A DNA stretch of 20,029 bases from Nanobdellota archaeon (GTDB lineage Archaea; Nanobdellota; Nanobdellia; Woesearchaeales; JAGLGH01): positions 1 to 20,029 of the forward strand of contig JAGLGH010000293.1 in NCBI GenBank assembly GCA_023144115.1, read 5' to 3'. A program made the position numbers and the translations under genes. Shown piece after piece: positions 7,764 to 15,187 of this stretch; positions within the stretch are counted from its first letter, which is position 1; each line of letters begins with the position of its first letter. The notes beneath the pieces are model-generated. The model saw nothing but the letters and a program-made list of their open reading frames with translations. It did no database searches and was not told the DNA's origin.

Positions 7764-10700
7764 ATGGAAAAAAACACTTTGACTTCAGCAGCAGTATTCA
7801 TGATATGCTTAATTGTAATGTTCCCAGTCTATTCCTCAGTTGCCATGGCAGACTCAGGCATAAGCCTTATCAGGACATATGATAAAGCGCATAATGTTGA
7901 AGGATTTATGCAGACTGGCGGTGAGTTTACAGTTGAGGCTTATGTTCAGATTGATGGTGATAATGATATAAACGCCAGCCAGGTTAAGATTGGATCAACT
8001 GATTTTGCTGAGTGCGGCGATTCAGACCCTGAGTGGAGATTCACATGCTTATACTCTTTCCAGACAGCAGGCTTTTTGTTGAATAAGCCAACTCAGAGCT
8101 ATGACATAAAATTATATAATGATCTTGCTAATATTGTTGAAACAAAACCTGCTTCAATCACATTTGATGACCTTCCTCCTGTTATTGAATCTTTTGATGT
8201 TCCTCAGATTGTAGGCAGAGGAGCTTTTGCAATAGATTATGCTATCAAAGACCCAGTCAGTTCTGAATCTGGATGCAGCGGTATAGGATGGATTAATATT
8301 TATCTTAATGACGCTGCAGAGCCTTTGATAACAGAAATAATAAACACATCCTTATGTAGCCATTCAGGAGATATTGAGATACTGGGCGAAGACCTTGCAG
8401 ATGGCATGAATATTCTCAAAATGAAGGTATTTGACCGGCTTGGTCAGGATTCATCTGTTTCGTCTGAGAGTGTTGAGGTAGAGCTTTCAGAAATCTCTGT
8501 CACATCTGCTGAATTCCTTGATGATTCTGGTGGAGTAATTGAATGGTTTGTTACTCATCCTTTAGAGGCTTTGCTTGTAGTAACTTTTTCAGGTCCTTCA
8601 ATAAAAGAAAGCACACTTAAGGCCGTCCTTTCTGCCATAAATCCTTCTCTGCAATCAGTTTCAGCAGACAGATGTATGGAATCAGGTGGGATCACAAGCT
8701 GTGAATGGGATGCTGTAAATATAGATATATCTGGCGCTAAGACTGCTTCGTTAACATTTGAGATGGAAGATTATGCAGGCAATCTGGTAGTTAAAACAAA
8801 AAATCTGGCTATGCCTGTTGACTCTCAAGGTCCAACTGTGAAATCACTGCGCTCAGAATTTGCTGGTGTTATGAATTATATGAGCGCAGAGGATAATAAA
8901 TTTACAGCAATAATAAATGAGAATGCTGCTCTTGATCCCCTAAAAATAAATCTTTATATTGGAGACATAGCCCAGGGAGATGAAAATTATTATGTAGAAG
9001 CAGAATCCTGCGAATTGACAGGCGCAAGCCAGTGGCAATGCAACTTTTCTGAAATAGGTCTTGCAGCTTTTTCTGAAGGCTTATCTAACATATATATCCT
9101 TACTGATTCCAAAGACAAGTATGACAATCATTTTACTAATGAATATTCTATTGATATAATCATGGATCAGACACTGCCTGTATTGACTGATATGGAAGTT
9201 AGGATAATAAGCGCAGAAGAAGAGATTGTAGAGAGAGATTATGTCCAGGTTGGTGACTCGCTTGAGGTTACAATAAGGGTAGATGAAGAAAATGAGCTTG
9301 GCGAGATATACGGGGATTTCTCATCAATAATCTCTGGCACAGATCATTCTGTCCCATCATGCATTCGGGAAGAAGATGGATGGGTATGCATCTGGGAAAC
9401 CCCAGTCATTGATAAAGGCTATACAGATTCACACTTCTCTTTGCATATAGAAGACATGGCAGGAAATGTCATCCCTCAAGATATAGTTGTCCCTATTGAA
9501 GTGTTTGGAGTTGAGATCGGAGAATCTGTTGAATGGTCTGCTGATGTAAAATTCTCCTCACCTTCTGCTATAGACAGGCAGATAGTTACTTTGTATGAGC
9601 CGTTCATGTGGATGGGATTGGCTCTATCAAGCACAGATAGCTCAGTAATCCCTGTTGAGGTTTCAATCACAGAATGCTTTAATACAGAACCAATGGATGA
9701 AGAAGATGAAAGTGCAGTAGACTCTGTTGCATTCCTTAGCAATACTCCTGAAGTGTATAATTACAATACACTCAACAGCCCTTCTGCTTCATCATATCCT
9801 TTATACATAAAATTCAACCTCCTGCGCATGGCGCCAGAAGAGAGTCCTTTAAAGATAACCTGCTCTTTTAATATTAAAGGAGTCAAAGATAGCATGACTG
9901 TCATATACTCTCCTCCGGTAAATGCAACATTTAATATTAATTATTTCAATAATAATATCGGTGATATTGAAACAAATGTCCAGGATGAGATAGATGAGGT
10001 CAAAGATAGCTGGCTTGTCCAGGCCGAATGGCTCGGCCAGCTGGAGAATATTCTTAATTATGGTCAGATGGCCTGTAGTCTTGTGAATACCTGGGCCAAT
10101 ATCTGGGGAATTTGGGCAATAGTCTCAGATTTTTCCGCACTAGCTTGCATGACTGGATTCGGATCTGCGGGCTGTGCTTCATCTAAGACAACAGGAACTC
10201 TTACAGAGACATCTAAAGAGGCAACTTCTAAGATATATAAATCTGTCAACCCTTATTGCAAAATGCTGAACTGCCAGTATTCAAAGGATGATGAGATGAA
10301 TCAGAAGGATGATCTTCATAAAGCTCTTGGTTGGATAACTGGCAGCAAGGGTTTTGTCCAAAGGATGGATGAGTCTGACAAAGATCGGAATGAGATTCTG
10401 GGCAATCTTGATCCTGATGTCAAAAACAGCCTGTTTCTGAGCATGCTGTATGTTTGCCTTCCTGGGGTTATATATAATCTGCAAAAAGCAAGAGCAATTG
10501 ATTGCATCTATATCAACTGCTTAAATCAGGTTGAGAATGGCATGCCTATTGCTACATGCACATCGCAAAGAGGCTATGCTTATTGCAAATTTGTATTTGG
10601 GCAAATATTCAATCTTATCCCATTTGCTTCAGCAATCAGTGCTATTGCTAAAAACATAAATAAGGCATTGTCTCATCCTCTAGAATTACTGAATTTTGCG

Positions 10701-10928
10701 TTGGACATAGCTTGTTCATACTTCTGCAAGAGTCCTACTGCTCCCTATTGCTCACCATGCAGTATTGCAAACTTTATTGATCTCCTTGCTGATGTAGCAT
10801 GTGACCTTGGCTTATATGGAGGAGAGAAATGTGATCCTATCTGGGATTCTCTCGCAGATGTTGGAGAAGATGCATGTGCTGAGGCATTGGGTGATGAAGA
10901 AGAAGAAGGAGAAGAGGAAGAGGAGTAA
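7764..10928 (+). CDS. Large secreted Ig-like and cysteine-rich protein of cassette B
   Basis: About 1054 aa from the ATG at 7764. A TTG at 7746, overlapping the previous stop, would add six residues, but it sits directly on the GGAGGAG and is less likely. The signal peptide (VFMICLIVMFPVYSSVAMA) matches those of the other two cysteine-rich proteins. Residues about 30-760 hold roughly four or five Ig-like beta domains in tandem, with PP/GP/LP starts (about 137, 355, 470) and D-x-AGN ends (EDYAGN, EDMAGN). From about 762 comes the helical cysteine module: MACSL, CKMLNC (C-x4-C), CIYINC...G...C, YCKFVFG, KALSHPL, then CSPC. The C-terminus is a poly-acidic tail, GDEEEEGEEEEE. Neighbours are the head gene (overlap or 14-base gap) and the 889-aa gene (42-base gap). 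It is probably an extracellular, disulfide-stabilised structural partner; no enzyme motif was seen. Confidence 0.87.
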   Translation: MEKNTLTSAAVFMICLIVMFPVYSSVAMADSGISLIRTYDKAHNVEGFMQTGGEFTVEAYVQIDGDNDINASQVKIGSTDFAECGDSDPEWRFTCLYSFQTAGFLLNKPTQSYDIKLYNDLANIVETKPASITFDDLPPVIESFDVPQIVGRGAFAIDYAIKDPVSSESGCSGIGWINIYLNDAAEPLITEIINTSLCSHSGDIEILGEDLADGMNILKMKVFDRLGQDSSVSSESVEVELSEISVTSAEFLDDSGGVIEWFVTHPLEALLVVTFSGPSIKESTLKAVLSAINPSLQSVSADRCMESGGITSCEWDAVNIDISGAKTASLTFEMEDYAGNLVVKTKNLAMPVDSQGPTVKSLRSEFAGVMNYMSAEDNKFTAIINENAALDPLKINLYIGDIAQGDENYYVEAESCELTGASQWQCNFSEIGLAAFSEGLSNIYILTDSKDKYDNHFTNEYSIDIIMDQTLPVLTDMEVRIISAEEEIVERDYVQVGDSLEVTIRVDEENELGEIYGDFSSIISGTDHSVPSCIREEDGWVCIWETPVIDKGYTDSHFSLHIEDMAGNVIPQDIVVPIEVFGVEIGESVEWSADVKFSSPSAIDRQIVTLYEPFMWMGLALSSTDSSVIPVEVSITECFNTEPMDEEDESAVDSVAFLSNTPEVYNYNTLNSPSASSYPLYIKFNLLRMAPEESPLKITCSFNIKGVKDSMTVIYSPPVNATFNINYFNNNIGDIETNVQDEIDEVKDSWLVQAEWLGQLENILNYGQMACSLVNTWANIWGIWAIVSDFSALACMTGFGSAGCASSKTTGTLTETSKEATSKIYKSVNPYCKMLNCQYSKDDEMNQKDDLHKALGWITGSKGFVQRMDESDKDRNEILGNLDPDVKNSLFLSMLYVCLPGVIYNLQKARAIDCIYINCLNQVENGMPIATCTSQRGYAYCKFVFGQIFNLIPFASAISAIAKNINKALSHPLELLNFALDIACSYFCKSPTAPYCSPCSIANFIDLLADVACDLGLYGGEKCDPIWDSLADVGEDACAEALGDEEEEGEEEEE
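10892..10925 (+). repeat. GAA/GAG triplet-rich tract encoding an acidic tail
   Basis: A purine-only run of GAA, GAG and GGA codons ends the large secreted gene and encodes GDEEEEGEEEEE. Changes by whole triplets would alter tail length without breaking the frame. A similar Glu tract exists in the minus-strand gene near 4712-4785. Confidence 0.6.
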
Positions 10929-10970
10929 GTGAAAGAATAAGAAGATATTTAATATAATAAGGCAAATAAT

Positions 10971-13640
10971 ATGAAAATGAAAAGAAAAATATGGGTTTTG
11001 GTCTTTATGCTTATTTTAATAGGTATCCTTTTAGGAATGAACGTATGCGCTAATGAAGGAATCAAACTAGTTAAACAACCAGATGGAAAATGGTATCTAT
11101 TCAGCGACAATCAACAAGTTAAGAGTAAGGAGGGTAATCCTTTATATCTAAAAACAACTATTTTTGGTAATGTGAATATTCATGAGCATAAGCCAGGATT
11201 TGGTTTTGATTATAAAGTTGGCAATGTGGGTAAAGATGGAAATATTCATTTTACTGAAAGCCAAAGTAAAGAGATGAAAGAATTAGAGGATGCTAAAATC
11301 TCAAACTCATATGAACAATTTAAGACAACTTTAGATGATGCTACAAAAACTACAATTGAAGCACCGCGAAGCTTAGAAAAGTCAGAAGAAACAAGATCTA
11401 ATGTAGCTGGGGTAGATAATAAGGGTACTGTTGCAGATAAATCATCAGTTAATGATTTTGCAGCTAAAGAGAGTGGGGCAGTAATACATACATACTCTGA
11501 TGGCTCAGGATTGGTGTTGCTTAATGGTCAAACACTGTATCATATATCAAAGGATGGAACTTATGAGGCTGTGGCAGCATATAGTACAGAATATAAATTA
11601 TCTGAGGAGTATAGAAAAGCACTAGATGCTCAAATTAAAACACACCAACCCTCTATTAAGCCTTCTATTTTACCGAAACAGGATGAAGCCACATTAAAGA
11701 TAATACCAGAAAGAGAGAATGATAATAATAACTTAGACAAAGACGAAAAACAGGTATATGTTATTTATAAGGATGGTAAGGAAGTTAATAGGCTTGATGA
11801 ATTAACTGGTGATCAGAAACAATTATTAAAAGATGAAGGCTATACAATTCAAGAAAAAACAGTTACAGAATCTAAAACTGCTGAATCTACTGGATCTAAG
11901 AATTTTTATTTGGTTAACCCTGAAACTGGCGAAAAAATTTATAACACTAAATCAAAGTTAGAGTTCCTTAATCTTGCTGTATATAAAAATAAAGCTAAAA
12001 TTACAGAATTGAATCGCAAAGAACCTCAAAATCTTAAAATTGGCGATTTTGCAATGCAAGATAATACAAATACATTAGCTATAAATTCTAGAGATATATC
12101 CTGTGGCAAGGGTCGCACTTGTAACACTGATGCAGATGGAAGAATCACCAAGATTACTTACATTTCTAATGACAAGACCACAAAAACAGAAGAACTTTCC
12201 TCAGATGGAAATTTAAAGATTGTAACTATAGCTTCAACAGGTCAAAGGACAGTCACAGATTTGAGTGGAAAAAAGACTTTGAATCTTGGAAAAGATGCAA
12301 GCTTAAATGATTTATCAAAAAATGATTTCAATGCTTTATGGGAACTTAAAAACGCAGGTGGAGACCTTGATAAGGCAACACTTCATAAGGATACCACCCT
12401 TGGAATTACTACTGCAACTTCCGGAGATACTAGAGTCTTATCTTATGAACTAGATCCAGGGAAGAGGATATTTTCGACTCAAACAGGTTTTTCTGATGGC
12501 AAATGGTCAAAAATGGATATTAAAACACAAACAGGTACAGATAAGAATGGAAATCCGGTTTATGAATATTCTCATTATGGTTGTGATGGCAGATGTGTTG
12601 GTTTTGCAGATACTGCTGTAATAGGAGATTATAATGCAGAAGGCAGAGGTTCAGATAATTATCATACCACATGGGTTGAGAGAAACACAGCAGAAGGATA
12701 TTCAAGAACAGATATGAAATGGGATTCAGAGACAAAAAGGTATCATATTACTTCTTCCACAGTGGGAAGTATAACTACTAATTTAAATATCTATGGAGAG
12801 ACAAGCTTCTGGGGCACAACTATTCTTTATGATGCAGATGGTAAAGAGCTTAGTGATGCAGACTTGAAGCAAACTTTAACAGATGCCCAAATTAACCAAT
12901 TAAAACTTGATAGAAGAAAGGCGCAGCATGGAGGCGACATGAATTGGGTTGGAGATATACTCCGCCAATGGCAGACAGCCACAGCAGGATACAGTGGCAT
13001 GTCTTTGCTTTATGATGAGCCTGACCCAATAATTGAGCTTGATGAGACAATGTCTGCATTGCTTGGAGGCATAGATGGCTGGACTTCTTTGATATGCAAA
13101 GATAAGATGACTGATTCGCTTGATAGCGGCATGGCTTTCTCATCAAACCCAAATGGCGCTTATGCTCATGTTGAAGGAGAAAAGATAATAATAGGGCATT
13201 ATAATGAAAGCCTCCCTTCCAAATCACAATATTATAAAATAAGCGCAAGTGTTGACCCTGGCGGCGAAGATACTGGCTGTGATATAAAGTTCAGTTTATA
13301 CCTTAAAGGTTCAGGAGGGACATTATACTTATATGAAGAGAATGGCAGTGTGGCTTATAGCTCATCTGAAAAAACATATGAATTAGTTAGAGGGGAGAGT
13401 GGCATATCTTATGCAGGTTCTGCTATGGAATTCTTTGAGGATGAGCGTGATTTTGATAAGGTTTGCATAAAGTTCCATGACCTATATCCTGAATTTGTAT
13501 CTGCAGGAGAAGGATGCCTAGTAGGAGTCAATGAGGGCGATGAGATATGCAATAAGCTCAATGATTTGGGTAAGACTGATTCATTTGAAGATCCTTGTCA
13601 CAACAGCTTTGGCTTTATCATGCCTCATTGCTGGGGCTGA
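10971..13640 (+). CDS. Secreted 889-aa protein, variable-looking N-part and Cys-bearing C-part
   Basis: Unrecognised. A Sec-type signal (hydrophobic about residues 6-24, ending NVCANEG) is followed by a Lys/Thr/Asn-rich region to about residue 380 with low-complexity stretches. A beta-rich region (about 385-640) of short strand-turn units follows, such as DADGRITKITYIS and SSDGNLKIVTIAS; these vaguely recall YD/Rhs-type repeats without the canonical motif. From about 655 the style changes: MNWVGDILRQWQTATAGYSG, a conserved-looking GGIDGWTSLICKDKM, then a beta domain with Cys near residues 763, 825 and 842 resembling the end of the 576-aa protein. In sampled 60-base blocks, bases 11280-12060 are about 23-33% GC and 13020-13320 about 38-45%. 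Two adjacent ATGs (10971, 10977) are possible starts. It is co-oriented between the Ig-like and membrane genes and has no counterpart in cassette A. Its role is unknown. Confidence 0.85.
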   Translation: MKMKRKIWVLVFMLILIGILLGMNVCANEGIKLVKQPDGKWYLFSDNQQVKSKEGNPLYLKTTIFGNVNIHEHKPGFGFDYKVGNVGKDGNIHFTESQSKEMKELEDAKISNSYEQFKTTLDDATKTTIEAPRSLEKSEETRSNVAGVDNKGTVADKSSVNDFAAKESGAVIHTYSDGSGLVLLNGQTLYHISKDGTYEAVAAYSTEYKLSEEYRKALDAQIKTHQPSIKPSILPKQDEATLKIIPERENDNNNLDKDEKQVYVIYKDGKEVNRLDELTGDQKQLLKDEGYTIQEKTVTESKTAESTGSKNFYLVNPETGEKIYNTKSKLEFLNLAVYKNKAKITELNRKEPQNLKIGDFAMQDNTNTLAINSRDISCGKGRTCNTDADGRITKITYISNDKTTKTEELSSDGNLKIVTIASTGQRTVTDLSGKKTLNLGKDASLNDLSKNDFNALWELKNAGGDLDKATLHKDTTLGITTATSGDTRVLSYELDPGKRIFSTQTGFSDGKWSKMDIKTQTGTDKNGNPVYEYSHYGCDGRCVGFADTAVIGDYNAEGRGSDNYHTTWVERNTAEGYSRTDMKWDSETKRYHITSSTVGSITTNLNIYGETSFWGTTILYDADGKELSDADLKQTLTDAQINQLKLDRRKAQHGGDMNWVGDILRQWQTATAGYSGMSLLYDEPDPIIELDETMSALLGGIDGWTSLICKDKMTDSLDSGMAFSSNPNGAYAHVEGEKIIIGHYNESLPSKSQYYKISASVDPGGEDTGCDIKFSLYLKGSGGTLYLYEENGSVAYSSSEKTYELVRGESGISYAGSAMEFFEDERDFDKVCIKFHDLYPEFVSAGEGCLVGVNEGDEICNKLNDLGKTDSFEDPCHNSFGFIMPHCWG

Positions 13641-13645
13641 TCAAA

Positions 13646-14395
13646 ATGAAAAATAACAGATTTGTCAGAGCATTCTCTGGCAGCTTCAAAGATTTCAATT
13701 ATCGTTCTGCAATCATAATCATTATTGATATTCTTGCATTTTTTCTGACAGCATTTGCGCTGGACAGAGGGATCAGACATGTGCAGAACATAATAGTCAG
13801 TCTCCCACACCCTGATGATTTATTCTCTTTATCTCTTGAAGAAATACAGGCTGCATTTACACCAAATCCTCAGGTAATGATAATAGTCTCTCTTCTTCTG
13901 ATGACTGCAGTAATACTAATTATATTTGCTGTGAGCAGGTCTGCTGTCTGGCTCTTGTCAGAAAAGAAAAAGATAAATCCTGGGAGCTTTGCAAAATTCA
14001 CCCTCATATTGCTGTGCTGGTATCTTGCAGTCCTGATTCCTGCAGGTGCGCTCTTCTATATCATGAAGCCAGGCATAAAACTCATATTCCTCATAATTAT
14101 TACTCTTCTGTTCCTGCATTATTCAGCATCTCTGAACATGGCATTGGCAAAATCGCAGAGATTCAGGCAAATAATAACTGCATTCAAAACAGGAACAAAG
14201 AAGATTCATCTTTTCCTGCTCAGCTATCTCTTATCTATTATGGCTTTCATCATTCTCAGTCAGGCATGGTGGATTTACAGGTATTTTATGGATTCTTATT
14301 TAGTGCCAAGAATAATCACTCTTGCTATTGTCATGTGCTGGACAAGGTACTTTATGATAAAGATTATTAATCAAAATTCGCACAGCAAATTTTAA
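13646..14395 (+). CDS. Six-helix membrane protein closing cassette B
   Basis: 249 aa and about six hydrophobic helices; a paralog of the 261-aa protein at 3450. Shared points are SR-x3-W (here residues 97-102), KKK in the following loop, AFK-TGT-KK (169-176), a conserved W-x-R/K-x-F, and a terminal NQN (242-244). A TTG at 13595 in frame would add 17 residues inside the preceding gene. The ATG at 13646 is preferred because it starts MKNN like the paralog's MKNL and sits five bases after the previous stop. The family and function are unknown. It is presumably the membrane partner of the secreted proteins upstream, encoded in the same message. Its stop lies four bases from the stop of the convergent gene. 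Confidence 0.87.
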   Translation: MKNNRFVRAFSGSFKDFNYRSAIIIIIDILAFFLTAFALDRGIRHVQNIIVSLPHPDDLFSLSLEEIQAAFTPNPQVMIIVSLLLMTAVILIIFAVSRSAVWLLSEKKKINPGSFAKFTLILLCWYLAVLIPAGALFYIMKPGIKLIFLIIITLLFLHYSASLNMALAKSQRFRQIITAFKTGTKKIHLFLLSYLLSIMAFIILSQAWWIYRYFMDSYLVPRIITLAIVMCWTRYFMIKIINQNSHSKF

Positions 14396-14402
14396 ATTTT
14401 TA
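14387..14402. terminator. AT palindrome between convergent stops, possible bidirectional terminator
   Basis: AAATTTTAAATTTTTA spans both stop codons and gives T-rich tracts on both strands, the main feature of archaeal intrinsic termination. It has no GC stem and is partly coding, so this is only a suggestion. Confidence 0.3.
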
Positions 14403-15062
14403 TTCTCTGCCAGAATAAAACATCTTAACCATCTTTTCAGCATCATCAAGAAAGGTTAGAAATTGATCAGGTTTGATTCTTTTCCTTGGTATGTAATAAA
14501 CCAGCTTATTGCCTTCTGCTTCGATAGTTGCTTTTGTCAGTTTTTCTTCAAGATAAATAAGGATATTGGAATTGAATATTTTTCTGATTGCTGTTTCATC
14601 TTCTCCCCTGAGCAGGTAATTATTAGAAAATATAGGGTTGTTTTCAAAATCAATATATTTATATCCAAACTTGCTGCCTATCTTATGAAAAATATTTTTC
14701 TTGCTTAAATAGAATTGAGGCAGGTTTGCATTCTTTAATCCTGCCATAGCTACAGTCTGTTTTTCAGTGTTTGAATTTTTTCCGCCGCCTGTTGTGAATC
14801 TATATTCAAATATTGTCCATTTGATTCCTGATCTTGTTCCCAGCATCAGGTTGGAGCTTTTTTTTGAACTGCCTTTGTTGAATATCTTGAAATTTTCCAG
14901 CCTGATATCCTGGTCCATCTTTTGATTGAAAGAGAATCCATTTCTCATCGCAACATCTTCCAAAGCCTGAATTCTTTTTTTCTCATGCTGATATACAAGG
15001 TAAATTATTATTCCTACTAAAGCAGCAATAGCAAAGATTATAGAAAGTATTGGCTGTACCAT
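14400..15062 (-). CDS. Membrane-anchored protein of an uncharacterised widespread family
   Basis: 220 aa. One N-terminal helix (about residues 4-24) is followed by a basic stretch (HEKKRIQALEDVAMRNGF) and a soluble domain that should be cytoplasmic: it is cysteine-free and the flanking charges favour N-out. The order of motifs is FKIFNKG, LGTRSGIKWTIFEYRFTTGGGK, QTVAM, LPQFYLSKKNIFHKIGSKFGYKYIDFE, P-x-FSNNYLLRGEDE-x-AIRKIF, and a C-terminal helix. I recognise this layout (an F-[DE]-Y-x-[FY]-T-x-GGG-K...QTV strand pair and an FS-x-x-Y-x-L-x-G-x-DE motif) from uncharacterised bacterial and archaeal proteins, but cannot give a family name with certainty. The start follows a TATA box at leaderless distance. 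It is transcribed away from cassette C, and nothing ties it functionally to the cassettes except position. Confidence 0.85.
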   Translation of the reverse strand: MVQPILSIIFAIAALVGIIIYLVYQHEKKRIQALEDVAMRNGFSFNQKMDQDIRLENFKIFNKGSSKKSSNLMLGTRSGIKWTIFEYRFTTGGGKNSNTEKQTVAMAGLKNANLPQFYLSKKNIFHKIGSKFGYKYIDFENNPIFSNNYLLRGEDETAIRKIFNSNILIYLEEKLTKATIEAEGNKLVYYIPRKRIKPDQFLTFLDDAEKMVKMFYSGRE

Positions 15063-15083
15063 TATGTAATCATAAATCTAAGA

Positions 15084-15098
15084 AGTATATAAAATCTG
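15084..15098 (-). promoter_or_regulatory. TATA box for the 220-aa minus-strand gene
   Basis: The minus strand reads CAGATTTTATATAC, with its core about 28 bases before the ATG at 15062, matching a leaderless archaeal promoter. It stands back to back with the cassette C promoter, about 45 bases away. Confidence 0.55.
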
Positions 15099-15128
15099 CT
15101 TTTTTGCAATTTAATCCTGGTTAAAACC

Positions 15129-15182
15129 ATTAAATATATAAACTGTAAAGTTCTAAATATGACTATAACATTAAAAAGAGGG
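15129..15182 (+). promoter_or_regulatory. TATA box and ribosome site for cassette C
   Basis: TAAATATATAAAC (15131-15143) is a TATA-type element. Expected initiation near 15160-15165 would give a leader of roughly 25 bases that contains AAAGAGGG (15175-15182), five bases before the GTG at 15188. The spacing and AGAGGG resemble the cassette B head gene, so the two head genes look similarly expressed. Confidence 0.6.
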
Positions 15183-15187
15183 AAAAA

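Noticed and set aside
10947-10957. TATA-like ATTTAATATAA before the 889-aa gene
   Set aside because: It is only about 19 bases from the ATG, too close for an archaeal promoter; co-transcription with the upstream gene is simpler.
11000-12900. Rhs/YD-repeat toxin in the 889-aa protein
   Set aside because: The strand-turn units only loosely recall YD repeats; no canonical YD motif, Rhs core box or toxin domain was seen, and the conserved part is C-terminal, not N-terminal.
12892-13248. 118-codon minus-strand open frame
   Set aside because: It lies wholly inside the 889-aa gene, with no promoter and a His/Leu/Gln-rich composition typical of an antisense shadow.
13595-13645. TTG start for the cassette B membrane protein
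   Set aside because: The extra residues lie inside the preceding gene, and the ATG at 13646 gives an N-terminus like its paralog.
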